This document shows, piece after piece, positions 30,501 through 41,376 of a stretch of 64,000 nucleotides of DNA. A model generated the notes under the pieces. It was not told the DNA's origin and searched no databases. It saw only the letters and a list, made by a program, of their open reading frames with translations. Position 1 is the first letter of the stretch, and each line of letters starts with the position of its first letter. This DNA is from Euglena gracilis (taxonomy: Eukaryota > Euglenida > Euglenophyceae > Euglenales): positions 47,267,540-47,331,539 of the forward strand of contig CP154955.1 in NCBI GenBank assembly GCA_039621445.1, read 5' to 3'. A program made the position numbers and the translations under genes.

Positions 30501-33352
30501 GTCGCCACATATATCCGCTGACTTCTCCGGCAGAAACTTTGTGACGTCGGCCGACCCCAACAACGCTGGCCTTATGCCAGAATCATCATGGGTTGACTTC
30601 TGGTACCATGGTTTCGGGCATTTTTTTTCCAGTAAGACAGGAGTCATTTTGTGATGAACACATACTGTGCAATATAGGGGGCATCGTTCATGTATGGAAA
30701 TCGCCCAAATATTTCCAGACAATTTTACCGAAGCGGCCAAATTTCCAGACCATTTGAAGGGTTTCGCCCAAATTGTGTGTGTTCATGATGAAGTATGAGC
30801 CACAAGCATCCAGTAAACTGAGAATTTGATTCTTGGGAAATCAAAATTCCTTCCAGACAGTTTTATGGAAAATTTATGGAATATATTTTTTTGTCTTTCA
30901 ACGATTGTTGGAATTAATGGTACGCTCCATTTTTACAGTTTTCGTTTCTGGGATTCTGGGCAAAACGTTGCCGTTGGCTCAACTTTGAGCCAACATGCAA
31001 TGATCTATAGTTGAAGGTGAGTTAGCTTCTATTTGGGGGAAACACACTCGGGGTGAGGGGGTTCCTACTCGGGGGGGGGGGGATATTTTTGGTTGATAAT
31101 TATGCCGAGGATGGGTGGTCCTCTAGCGCTGCACGACCCAACAGTGAACCACGAGGTGATAAAAGACTCCAGTGCCAGAACACACTGTGAGGAGCAGGCA
31201 GCCAACGTACTTGGTGAGTATGCCTCCTTCGTGCGTAACACACCAGGTGTGTGGCTGCCTTTGCGTGAGCTGCTTACCAAACAGGGGGAGTGCTTTGGCC
31301 TTAGCCCCCCCCCCCCCGCCAGTGCATGCCATTTCTTAAGGTGTGCCCGACCCACCCCCGGGGGTGACTGATTTTTTTGAGAATTTTTGGGGGGTTTTGG
31401 CCAAATCCATTGATTTTGAGCCATTTTGGCAGGAGTTGTTAAAGTTTGACCCCCCCTGGGGGGCTAGGAAATCGGTGACTCGTTCTTGAAAAGTGCCTGA
31501 CGTTTTTTTTTTTTTTGAATGGAAAGTGACCCTCCTCTCCACTCGGTGTCGGTGGGCAATGTTATGGTCCAGTGCCCCCCTAAAGGTCAAATTTTTCTTC
31601 CAGTGCTTCAAGCGGAGACTTTTTCCAGTTTTTTTTTGCCCCCCAAAAGTGCCAAATTTCTTGGGTCCATTTTTAGGATAATGTCCACCCCGTCATTGTG
31701 CGCCGAAAGTGTTTTGGCCATGCCAATGCTTTAGGTGGGGGGTGCCCCCCTTCTTGACCAGGGTCTGGACCACCCCTCCCCACCGCCCTTATATCGACCT
31801 CTGCTGCCAACCCCAGGGCGACCTGGGAGCGCATCATTGTTTTTGCCACAAGATTGCCCAAGGGCTGTGTAACAATAATCCAAGCAGTAACGGCTTTGCA
31901 TGTCGGACGACACACAGACCAGCAAACCCGTACTCATCAGCACATCTCCCATGTGTCCCATGCCTGCGGATTTCCCTGCTTCCACGTTCGGTGCACAGGC
32001 AGCTGCGACGTCGGGCCACAGTACCGCTCGCTGATCTTCTACCATGCCCAGAGATTCGTCCAACCCGGAGATGGGCTAGTACTCGAGATGGATGGGTTGG
32101 TTGGGCCACTGAACTCCCGGAGGTGCCCCCAAAATCAGTCAGCCAGGCCAAAGGTTTACCTGGATTTTTTTTTGTTCAGGGAGGTGTAGGGTGGGTGGGG
32201 TGGGTGGGTGGGTGGACCCCCCCAGGGGTCATAGACGGGTGGGTTTTCCAAGAAAGAGTGGGCGGGTGGGTTTGGGCCCGGAGAAACGCCCCCGGGGGAT
32301 GCGTCGTCACGGCGAAGGAGACCCCCCCCCCTAACTACAGTGGAGTATGTGCCTGGAGGGCGCTTGGTGGCCGGCGTCGTAAACACGGTAAGTCCCGCCA
32401 GGCTCCGGCCACCTCCACGTACACCGACAAAAAGGGCCGGAGGCGGACAACAGCGCCGGGCCAGAAGTAGGGACAAAAGGCACCCAACAAACAGCCACAG
32501 TGCACACAGGGGGGGGGGTCACAGGCGAATCCATGGCCCCGACGACGCGCAGCGCGCCGCGGCGGAGAAGTCGCTCGCCATGCGCCAGCGGTGGTACCGC
32601 CGCCCCTGCCAGCCCGGAGGTGCTCCCCTTATGCAGTGTTCCGTGCACTGCTCATGGATGGTGGGTTTCTCGGGGGAGGGGGGGAGGGCTTGGCAGGCAG
32701 CGGGGGGGGGGGGGCTTCAAAGCCCCACAAGAGAGTTTTGGGGAAAGCTTAGTTGATTGTGTGCGAATAACACAACTCAGTGGGAAAGAACATGCATAAA
32801 CAGTGTTACTTAATACATTTCCAAACAGAGAAGCAAAAGTTGAAGATTCTAACTCAGCGAAAATCTGTTCAAAGAGAAACAGTTCCAAAGACATGGGTTT
32901 TAGTTTTCATTTTTACTTTGAACTGCAACAATTTGTGAGAGCCATGGGTTGGAGTATTATGTTTTGCCGTTTGCATTGGTCAAAGGAATGATACCCCCCC
33001 CCCCCCCGGCGCTTGGACCACCCGGGCGCTTGAAACTTGGCCCCCTAAAGTTGCCTTGCCCTTTAGCCTTTTGCACATGGCCGCCGAAATTCAAACTTGG
33101 CCCCCTAAGGTTGCCCCCCCCCCCTGGCCTTATCTTCAATCATGGCCCGGGCCAAGCGCCCGGGGGGGGGGGTAACCTCCAGCGAAGTGGATAATTGTTA
33201 TCAAATGTGACCAATGCAGCGGCAATGTTTCTCTTTGACACAATCAATGTTTCCGAAACCAACATCTTTCCTCTTCCCTGGGCTGCCCCATCCGGACGGA
33301 GATTCGGCCGGCCGCCACATTCTGGGTGGCCGAGGATGAGCACCAGGCCCAG
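27379..33352 (+). CDS. msrA: Peptide methionine (S)-sulfoxide reductase A gene
   Basis: MsrA reduces methionine-S-sulfoxide in proteins back to methionine, using an active-site cysteine regenerated by thioredoxin. Five exons give the family motifs in order: GCFWG with the catalytic Cys (exon 1), [10 protein letters not shown] and a DP-x6-L-L segment (exon 2), DVGPQYRS (exon 3), the helix [17 protein letters not shown] (exon 4) and [17 protein letters not shown] (exon 5). Three introns lack GT and AG and have complementary ends. The segment between exons 2 and 3 that normally reads F-x-x-HDPT-x-x-NRQG is not found, so an exon is missing from this model. The C-terminal end after HQ is also unresolved. 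No targeting peptide is visible before the first Met. The identification is secure; the intactness of the gene is not proven. Confidence 0.88.
27890..28320. repeat. AAGACCCCCC-type repeat region in msrA intron 1
   Basis: The left side has AACCCCCCCCAAAAGACCCCC and AATAAGACCCCCC; the right side has AAACTAAGACCCCCC, AAAATAAGACCCCCC and finally GGTCTTACTTTTGGGGGGTT. The inverted pair CCAAAAGACCCC / GGTCTTACTTTTGG suggests a foldback element of about 430 bp. Confidence 0.6.
28948..29247. mobile_element. MITE-like element family 2 copy in msrA intron 1
   Basis: A perfect 15-bp inverted end: CCATACCATTGCTTA at 28948-28962 and TAAGCAATGGTATGG at 29233-29247. The interior repeats GTGACTGACTGGTTTTT in both halves as in the other copies. 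No transposase, so it would depend on an element elsewhere. Confidence 0.85.
29524..29625 (+). CDS. msrA: msrA exon 2 (TGH motif)
   Basis: It reads [20 protein letters not shown] and then [14 protein letters not shown], matching TY..VC.G.TGHaEaV.v.yDP...sY..LL of MsrA. The left boundary is fixed by homology because there is no AG acceptor. The right end is uncertain: GCG|GTTGGG (29626) is a possible GT donor. Coding bias fades at this point. Confidence 0.85.
31093..31371 (+). CDS. Unassigned open stretch containing HDPT
   Basis: About 90 residues without a stop and with mixed codon bias, reading [19 protein letters not shown] and later [23 protein letters not shown] would suit the missing msrA segment, but the residues that follow do not continue as NRQG and the spacing to exon 2 is too short. 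It may be a fragment of a mobile-element protein. I do not recognise it. Confidence 0.25.
   Translation: MIIMPRMGGPLALHDPTVNHEVIKDSSARTHCEEQAANVLGEYASFVRNTPGVWLPLRELLTKQGECFGLSPPPPASACHFLRCARPTPGGD
32001..32046 (+). CDS. msrA: msrA exon 3 (QYRS motif)
   Basis: It reads [14 protein letters not shown], matching (N)DVGxQYRSaIfyh of MsrA, with strong GC3. A possible AG lies at 31998-31999 (GTGCACAG). The left boundary is uncertain because the preceding NRQG-encoding exon was not found. The right boundary falls in CCATG, which is repeated at the start of exon 4. Confidence 0.8.
32047..32535 (+). other. Nonconventional intron between msrA exons 3 and 4
   Basis: CCATG occurs at both boundaries (32042-32046 and 32531-32535). 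GATTCG (32053-32058) near the left is complementary to CGAATC (32526-32531) near the right. No in-frame GT-AG pair joins the two exons. The joined product is [15 protein letters not shown], as expected for MsrA. The intron includes the 115-bp repeat at 32397-32512. Confidence 0.65.
32397..32512. repeat. 115-bp repeat shared with 18337-18450
   Basis: Both copies run from CCAGGCTCCGGCCACCTCCA through ACAAAAAGGGCC and AACAGCGCC to CACAGTGCACACAGGGGG with only scattered differences. In the second copy it ends 24 bases before msrA exon 4, so it forms most of the right part of that intron. Confidence 0.85.
32536..32606 (+). CDS. msrA: msrA exon 4 (helical segment)
   Basis: It reads [19 protein letters not shown] and then YRRP. 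It corresponds to the helix after QYRSaI, where family members have eQ...A..s...f. Every codon is GC3-rich. The exon ends at CGC CGC CCC; the intron then starts TGCCAGCCCGG without GT. Confidence 0.8.
32607..33289 (+). other. Nonconventional intron between msrA exons 4 and 5
   Basis: It begins TGCCAGCCC and ends GGGCTGCCCC. CAGCCC (32610-32615) is complementary to GGGCTG (33280-33285), and GCCCC is present at both boundaries. CAG sits at +4 to +6 and CTG close to the 3' end. As I recall, these are the paired positions in euglenid nonconventional introns. No AG lies before exon 5. Removal gives [15 protein letters not shown], the expected MsrA sequence. Confidence 0.78.
33290..33352 (+). CDS. 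msrA: msrA exon 5 (TEI and AEDxHQ motifs)
   Basis: It reads [20 protein letters not shown], matching I.TEI.pa..F..AEdyHQ.Y of MsrA. Tyr of AEDYHQ is replaced by Glu here. Open, GC3-rich reading continues to about 33415 (GVRWPGTALKAHC), so the exon may be longer. The usual Y-L after HQ is not seen, so the end of the exon could lie right after HQ. Confidence 0.85.
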
Positions 33353-36154
33353 GGCCTTGGCGTCCGATGGCCGGGGACGGCACTCAAAGCGCATTGCACC
33401 CTCCGCATCCCGGGCCGCCTTGCCTCCAGAAACCGTTTGGCATTTCCCCCACAGACCGGTATCAACCCCCCCCCCCCCCCCCCCCCCCCCCAGCCCAGAC
33501 AGCCACTGCCCCCCGGGGGGGGGGGGGGGTGGCACAGGAGTGCAAGTGCATGCTTGGACCGGCATTGTCCTGCCCCCGGGCAGGACAATGGAGGAGGCAC
33601 ATGGCTCAAGTGTCGGGGCTTCCTGGGCACTCTGTCGGAAGCGCGGAAACCCTGAAAGAAAACCGCCCTCCTTCACAGACCACACCTCCACCAAACCACA
33701 CCCCCGGGTTGGTGCTGGTTTGCGATGACGGATGAACACCCAGGACTGGCACTAACCCTTTCCGAGGCTTCCTGGGGTTACGCCCCCCCCCCCCCCATCT
33801 CCAACCCCCCAATGTCTAACGACCAACTTGCCAGTCACAGGACACCCTTTTGGTCAGAACCCTATGTCCAACAACAGGGTGGGGGGGTTGGATCTGGGTG
33901 AATTCGAGTGCCTGCCCAGGCAGGCAACCGAACCCACCCCAGGGTGGGCTCGGCCGTTTAATTTCTCTCTGGCACCGAGTCGCTGAACGCCTGAAACGAC
34001 CCATTTGGGGCAGTTGTTTGCCTGCGACCAGGTACATACCCCAGAACATGGCGCGTTATGAACGTGGGTGAACTTCAGCCCTCCTGAGTCGACGTCGACC
34101 TTGGGGGTGTGGATTTCCCCCGTTATTATGAGGGTATGCTGTTCACAGAGACTGCCTTGAGGTTCGGGCAGACTGAATCCCGAACGCCGAGGCCCTGGCT
34201 CGGACCACACGCAGAGGATTGTGGACCTGTACGATTCTTTCCTCAATCGTGGCTGACCTGCCCACCGTCACCCCCCTCTCACTTATGCAATTTTATGTGT
34301 CCGTTGTTTCGTGTGTGGCGTGTACTGCTACCTTCCAATTGCACCCGCATTTCCACGCTGCTGTGCCTCGTATGCAAAAGGGAACACCCCTTCCCAGCAT
34401 TCCAGGGTTGACAGTTGACAGAGGACGGTACAGCGCAGAAAAACTGGGCCACCGTCTTCTGACCACATGATGGGTTCTGTCAGGTTGTTCATGCTGGTGG
34501 ACCATTTTTGGCCAAGGGCCACCATTTACTTTCGTGACAAAGAGGCAATCAGAAATATTGATTGAGACTGTTTTGAAGTAATTGAATATTTGACAATCGT
34601 GATGGAGAATAATTTTGAATGGTAAAATACATTTTTTGAGACTTTTTTTTGGTGGCGTCTCGAGATTTTTTCCCAAGAAAATGTTGGCCACACATCTCAA
34701 AATGTGTTCGGGGTCTATTCTCTGTTGGAATGATCCAGCACCATTTTTTCGGGCACCTCTTCTGGCCTTGCGATCTGGACGCTGTCCCCAGGGTCACCAG
34801 GTAACGGTAGGACCCCACGTCTGCTTGTGCATATGGTCATACGTCATTCCTTTGTGAACCCACCCACTCACCCACCCACTCAAAATCCAGCCAAAATTGT
34901 TCAAAAATCCTTGAAAGAATTTTCTAGCCTGGCCTTCAGCCGAACCAAAATCTGATCTATTGCGGCCTGACCCCTCCCAAAACCCCCTGGAGGGAGTCAC
35001 ACAGGTGTTATTAAGTAAATCGATGGTCGCATGATTGCTGTATCAACGCCATTTGGTTGACTCCCCCCGGGGGGGGGGGGTTGTGGTTAGGCGGTTTTTC
35101 AAAAAGTGGGTGGGCAGCTTGGGCCCGGGGAAAAGTGCCCCCGGGGTCACTATGTGAATGTATGCATACGACTCCTCCAGGGGCCAAAAGCTGTCGCTTT
35201 TATTATTATTTTATTTATGAAAAAATTTGTTTCAATACTCCACCAATTGCAAAAATCAAGATTGGAACAACCTCCATATCCTAGAGGCATTATTAAAATC
35301 TTAATGAGGCTGTGTTTGTGGTGGTGAAAATGTGGGGGGGGGCTACTTTTTTGTATTTTGTATTTTTGTATTTTTTTTTGCATTTTTGTATTTTTATCTT
35401 TTTTTTGTAATGAAATTGGGAGGGGGGGCTTATTTTTAGAGGGTAACAGGATGGGAATATTGTGCTGTACCCTGTATCGGCAATGCAAAAATTAAGGGTC
35501 GTATTTCTGAACAGGGGGTGGGCTCCAGGGACCATCTTTGGGATATTCCGCCAACCGACCCAGATTTCCCCCAACCAACTGAATGCTTAGACCCCGGGGT
35601 TTGTTTTTTTTTGGTGGGGACCCCACGAAATCCAACTCCATCCTGTACTCTGTTTCACAGGAAACGCTTTGGCTCGATGCGTTTCTTTCCACCGGTCCTA
35701 CATGGGGACGCCATTGTGGCATGATTCCCCGGACGAAACAACAGGTGTCGACCTTGCTCCACTTTTGGTTTCCCCCCCCCTTTTTCCTGGCCTGGTTCTC
35801 CGACCTCCCAGAGCGGTCTACGGTGCAACGACCAGTTCGGTGTTTGTTTGTTGTCGAAATACAGTGCAGGGGCCACGATGAAAAAGCTCCTCAGATATAA
35901 CTGAATGCCAGGGTGGAAACGCTCTGCAGCGGTGACATTTGTGGGTTCCAGAATGGTTCCGGAATACCGAAGGCTCCAGTCTGAACCACCGCCGTGTTTT
36001 TGGGAGTGCGTGCCGAAACCTCCGCCTGCCGTTTAAGGTTCAGTTAGTAAAGCTGGTGTATGGGAATATGGCTAGCTAATATATTATTACCTTCCCGATT
36101 CCCCCAGCTAGGGGACATGGAGTCTTACCTCAGTGCCTCCATCTCTCCCCTCAG

Positions 36155-36222
36155 CCAAGTTCCACTCCCCGCGGCGTCTCAACCCCCGCATCGGGCCTCG
36201 CTTCGGGGCGGAATGCCCAAGA
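36155..36222 (+). CDS. Candidate exon (KFHSPRRLNPRIGPRFGAEC)
   Basis: The acceptor CTCCCCTCAG is followed by about 20 GC3-rich codons reading KFHSPRRLNPRIGPRFGAEC. It could be the C-terminal exon of msrA, where some relatives end with a PKV.KF segment, but the resemblance is slight. No clear donor or stop. Confidence 0.3.
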
Positions 36223-37569
36223 CCACGTGCAGGAACCTGCTGGGGATCCCTCTCTGTCTTCGTGGTTGGCCTTCGGCCTTTTGCACATGGCCGCCAAAAT
36301 TCCTTCCCTCCCTTCCCTCCCACCCTCGTTCAACTCACACACACCCTATGCCAACGACAGATGTTGCAACATGAGCGGTGGGCCATTGACGGGGGGGGGG
36401 GCAGTTGTTCGGTGTCCGGATTCCCCAACCGTTCGGGAGCAGGGTTCTGCTTGATCCCGGCACCCACCCCCTCAGGGCAACCAGGGAACGAACATTTCGA
36501 TCTCGAGAAGTTAAGATGTGCCTATGTATTTTGCACATTCTTCCGTCCTTTGGCCATCCCCGTCCTGAACGATTCTTTGGTTAGGGTGATGAACCCATCC
36601 ACTTCCCTGTGCGAGGTCTGAAGCCCGAGTCGCAGACGGTTGGAAGGCGGAATGTCATGCATCAGGTGCCCCACACTTTTTTGAAAGAATAATGAACCAT
36701 GTGTCCTTTGTGAGCACATCATGTTCTATTTGTATTGAATCTTACTCAGAACGTTTGCACTGAACACATTCATGATTGAAAAATATCGTGAATGTGTCAA
36801 CATCTTTAAGTGCAGGTAATTTGCCAGAAATGCGTTTGCACCAAAGTACCGTACATCCTGCACCTCAGTCTCATTCCATTCAACCCCAAAGGTGGGTGCA
36901 GAGGGGCAGGTCTGGACACCTTTTCCTTCTATGCAAAAAGACACTAGAACAACACTCCGGAGTGTGAGGAAGGTGATTGGTGCTGCGTTTGTTCTCCCGG
37001 CAATACCCCGGCAAGTGCGCAAAACGCCGAAATGTTGGTCCATTAACCCCAAAATGCCACTATTGATGCACGTCGGAAAATACCACTTTCTGCACAACTT
37101 GGCCACTTTTGGCACCCTAAGCAATGGTTTGCCGATGTAATTTGAAGACCGATAATCAGTAGGTCAACCAACAAAGAAGCGCTGCTGCGCTTTTCAAACC
37201 TCATGTCTCTCACCCACCCATATTGCTAGACATTCCAGATGTGTGGTGGTCTTTCTGGATTTATACCTCACTCTCCCCTAGGAGTGCCATGGGACTGCCA
37301 TGCCCAATGAAAATGTCACCACCGCCGAAATGATGTAACAATCACACTTCTTTTTGCTTCTTTTGGGATTTTCGACCTCGAGTTGGGTTTTGGGGTGGGC
37401 AGTTGTTTCGTTGTACAGTTGTACAGCACCCCCCCCCCCCCCGGTGCTTTCGGCCCTAACGTTGCCATTTCAAGGGATAACAGTCAGGATGGGCCGAATC
37501 TGAACCCCCGGGTTGCCTGCTACGGATAGGCAGTCAGCGCAAGGTACCTCCCCTTCCGGGGGGAGGGGG

Positions 37570-37925
37570 GCAGGCCATATTTTAGTCGGGTGCCGACCCC
37601 ACCCCCCGGGGGGGGTGCCTGCCTGGGCAGGCACTCCAAGGCACTCCAAATCCGACCCCCCGGGGGGGGTGCCTGCCTGGGCAGGCACTCCAAGGCACTC
37701 CAAATCCGACCCCCCCAGGGGGGGGTAGGGCACACGGCCAAAAGTGCCCTTGCACAACCCCGGCGCCGAAGGCGCCGGGGAGCCAAAAATGGCCTATTTT
37801 CCAAGGAGTGTGCCTGTGCACAGGCTGAACCCTGACCCCCCCCCCCCCGGGGGTAGTGCCTGCCTGGGCAGGCATTCACAGGCACTCCGGACCCCCCCCC
37901 GGGATTGGTAAAAAAACAGCCTGGA
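37570..37925. mobile_element. Foldback element family 4 copy
   Basis: Same order of parts as 16700-17010: AGTCGGGTGCCGACCCCACC, the GTGCCTGCCTGGGCAGGCAC palindrome (here duplicated), CTCCAAGGCACTCCAAA, GGCGCCGAAGGCGCC, and GGTAAAAAAACAGCC at the end. The extra palindrome unit makes this copy longer. Confidence 0.75.
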
Positions 37926-38431
37926 GGGGGGGGGCAGTCAAAAACCTTGGCACTGGTGGACCTGTCGGCATCGGACAATCGCAGGATCCCTAAGAATGCC
38001 TTGCAGTTGAAATCACCCCCCGGTGCTTTCATTTGAATTTGCTCTCTGACCGGCTGACCGGGAATCCCGAAACCTCACAGGTGGTGGGTGGGTGGGAGGG
38101 GGTCGATTCCCCCCCAGTCTTCCTCTCCATCGTGGGTGGGCGGGTCAATCCACCTCCCCCACCGCACAATGGTTCCCTTGGCCTCTGGGTCCACTCAGGC
38201 TGCCCTTCCCAGTACTCCCATAAGGCAGACCACCAGCGAATCCAGCCGCTTGCGGAACCGGCACATCAGCCCACGAGGTGTGCCGCATTATGCAACCACA
38301 GCTGCACAAGCACATCGCCCGCAAGTCACCAAAGGGATTGAGGACGGCACCGCTCGTTCGGGGTAGGGTGTCGCTCAACCAGAGGACATGCATGCACTGG
38401 GGTTAGGGTTAGGTTGTTATTTATATTGTAT

Positions 38432-38471
38432 ATTCTACACACACATACACACACTCTCATACATATATTGT

Positions 38472-38511
<40 letters not shown>

Positions 38512-38660
38512 ACTATTACTACTACTACTACATGTGTGTGTGTGCGCGCGTGTTTGTGTGTGCGTATGTTTGTGCCTGTGCTTGTGTGTGTGTGCGCGCG
38601 CGTGCGTGCATGTGTGTGTGTGTGTGTTTGTGCGTGTGCATGTACGTGTGTCAAAACTTG
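38432..38660. repeat. (CTG)n / (TAC)n / (TG)n microsatellite cluster
   Basis: About 12 CTG units are followed by TACTACTAC and then a long TG-rich tract. The cluster ends some 80 bases before the first certain exon of the coiled-coil gene. Confidence 0.9.
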
Positions 38661-38738
38661 TGCGTACAAATGTTTGCGCACAGTGGCTTCCATTAATCCT
38701 TGTGTATGCTGGTGTTGACGGAAACAATGCCTCGTCAG

Positions 38739-38881
38739 ACCCGGAGCTGCACGCCATGGAGAAGCAGGTGGAGCGCATCGCCATCTGCGGGGCGGAGTAC
38801 CGGGCGGTGCTCGGCGAAATGATGCGCGTCCACGAGCTGGAGCTGTCGAGTGAGCGCAGCCACCGAGAGGCTCTGCAGGAG
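38739..38881 (+). CDS. Coiled-coil gene exon 1 (first certain)
   Basis: The acceptor CCTCGTCAG and donor GAG|GTGATT frame 47 codons plus two bases. It reads [20 protein letters not shown], then [19 protein letters not shown], a charged helix with heptad-like spacing. Because it starts inside a codon, at least one earlier exon must exist upstream. Confidence 0.82.
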
Positions 38882-40972
38882 GTGATTGTGCCCGCCTTTT
38901 TTCCCCCTGAGAGCCAACAGAAGCGGGATGATGCCAAAATTCTTCCAGTCAGTTCCGGATATTATTATTCCGAATAATTCCGGAAGAATCCGGAATTATT
39001 CGAAATAACCAAAATAAAAGTTCCAGCCAAAAGTGTGGAAGTTAAAAGACTAAATGAAAGGCAAGGCGTATTTTCAGCTGGAAGATGGACTCTTGGCATT
39101 TATTTTCATCATTTCTCCTCCCAATTTTGGAAAAGTTTTGACAATTTTGGCGAAGTTTGGCAATTTTTGGGGTTTTTTTTTGAGTTCTGCTGAGAAATAA
39201 TTTCGACTAAGAAAAATTTCACATTAGGACCTGATTTTCCCCTGAGACGAAAGTTTTCATCATTTTTGACTTTTTGGAATCAGTATGCTCCCAAAGTTAC
39301 CAAAATGATGTTTTTTTGGACCCCCCGCTACCCCTGCTACCCCAGCAACCCCCCCCCCCCCGCTTTGTGCTTTCACGTTTACGCTGGCAGGGCGCTCCAC
39401 GTTTGGCCCAGGTGGCCACCTACCAACATGGTGCCCGGACCGCAGTCCAGCTTTTGCCTCCATAAATAGAATTTTACCTGTTCGGAATCCTTTTGCCACC
39501 TGAGTTTTCGTTGGACGGGGGGGGGGTTACCAATGCCGAGCCCATAAATTGGTGGGGGGAGATGCCAATGCACCGCCTTTGCATCTGCCAAGTGAGGTGG
39601 GCCGCGCACTGCTGATGCTGCAGTGGGTGCTCCCACCACCCAATGACCGGGTGGTGCATTCTCCAGTGGAACCCTCGTCCCCCAGCAACATATTCGCACA
39701 CTCATTTCCATTCCCACATGTGCACCACATCTGCTCGTGCAAGTCTATGCCCGTCACGCATGCACACACATGCACACCCCTCTGGGCCGTAGGAGCTGCT
39801 GCAGACCCGGGCCGAGCTCCTGACGATGGACGCAGAGCTCACGGTGCGGACGGAGCAGAATGGCCGCTTGAATACGCAACTCCGGCAACTTCGGGAGGAG
39901 CTGCAAAACCTTTCGCACACGCTGGTACGCCCTCAGCATCCTGCATTTGCTTGCAAATATTTTGGATGTCAAATGTCTGCCCCATTTCGTTTTAGGTTTG
40001 TTTACATAGAGGTTTGAGGTGCAGTTCAGCCTCTGGCACAACGCATTGTCCTCCCAGAAAAACCCCCTGTGTTTTATTTTCTTGAGCAAATCTCAACAAT
40101 ATTTTTTGAATGGTCCAAATCCCTACTTTGTTTGACTGCAGCCTTCAACAACCCCAACGCCTTGGGCAACGTCTACAGAAACAGAGGGACCCCTCCTTTG
40201 GGGAGGCTGAACTCCCACGGGCCACCCTGCCCGACCTCCGAACAGTGGTGCCCTCGCTGCCCCTCACGCCACCCCACCCGGCCACCAGGACCACACGGAG
40301 GGGGATCCCCTGCCCGCGGAGGTGGCGGAGCTCGCCCAACTGAGGGTGCTGGTGGCAGCGCTGCAGGAAGAGCTGGAGTACCACCGGGAGATGCAGCACC
40401 GGGTGTCATTTGTGGGCAGCACTGAATGGTTGGGGACAAAACGAAGTTGAGGGGAATCACGAGGCATTGGAATGGTGGCGTTCCGGAAGCTGGTTGTCAC
40501 TCCTTGCATTTCTCTCTCAATTCTTCTTTCTATTGGATTCCAAAGTGGCATCCACAGTGTTTGTGTCAAATGTTCACATGCATTTTTGTTGTGTATAACG
40601 TGATGAGTGTGGTATGACATAGGCATGGTGATGACTGAAATTAATTATTGTTGCATTCTCAATTTAGTTATCAATTACAATATTTTCCCGCGACATACAC
40701 TCCATCGGAACGTCTTTCGTGCACGTCTGTTTTGTTCAATGCAGTCATTCATATTCATGATTTCTATACAAACACCTGTACAAGCACCCTGCCCCACGGT
40801 TGTCAGCTGCTGCGACCATCCCACCCCCGCCTGCAGGAACGCCTCGGCAGCCCCATCCAGCCGGCAGACCTGGAGGTCAGCGGGGCGGGCAGCAGCCAGA
40901 TGGTGGCGGAGCTGTCGGTGCTGCGGGCGGACGTGCAGCGGCTGCTGGAGACCTGCCGGCCCCGAGAGCCCC

Positions 40973-41003
<31 letters not shown>

Positions 41004-41340
41004 CCTGTATGTGTGTGTGTCTGTGCCTGTGTGTGTGTGTGTGTATCTGTGTGTGTGTGTCTGTGTGTGTGTGTGTGTGTGTGTCTGTGTCTCTGTCTGT
41101 GTGTGTGTGTGCGTGTGTGTGTGTGTGTGTCTGTGTCTCTGTCTGTGTGTGTGTGTGTGTCTGTGTGTGTGTGTGTGTGCGTGTGCATGTGTGTGTGTGC
41201 CTGTGTGTGTGTGTGTCTGTGTCTCTGTCTGTGTGTGTGTCTGTGTCTCTGTCTGTGTGTGTGTGTCTGTGTGTGTGTGCGTGCGTGTGCATGTGTGTGT
41301 GTGTGCCTGTGTGTGTGTGTGTGCGTGTGCGTTCGTGCGT

Positions 41341-41376
<36 letters not shown>

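Larger units (their letters stand above)
33416..38738. other. Repeat-rich region between msrA and the coiled-coil gene
   Basis: Mostly non-coding: a 28-base C run at 33464-33491, GCCCGGGCAGGAC hairpins, AT-rich DNA at 34500-35500, a duplicated TTTTGCACATGGCCGCC block (about 33069 and 36280), a family-4 element and microsatellites. One weak exon candidate is listed separately. The 3' end of msrA and the 5' end of the next gene must both lie here, but neither could be placed. Confidence 0.5.

Noticed and set aside
32340-32393. Exon-like [15 protein letters not shown] between CTACAG and GTAAGT
   Set aside because: The splice-site words are good, but msrA exons 3 and 4 join directly with correct family spacing, leaving no room for this segment. 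It may be a decoy.
38432-38660. Poly-Leu/poly-Cys protein from the CTG/TG tract
   Set aside because: Translation of microsatellites. The next exon has its own acceptor at 38738.
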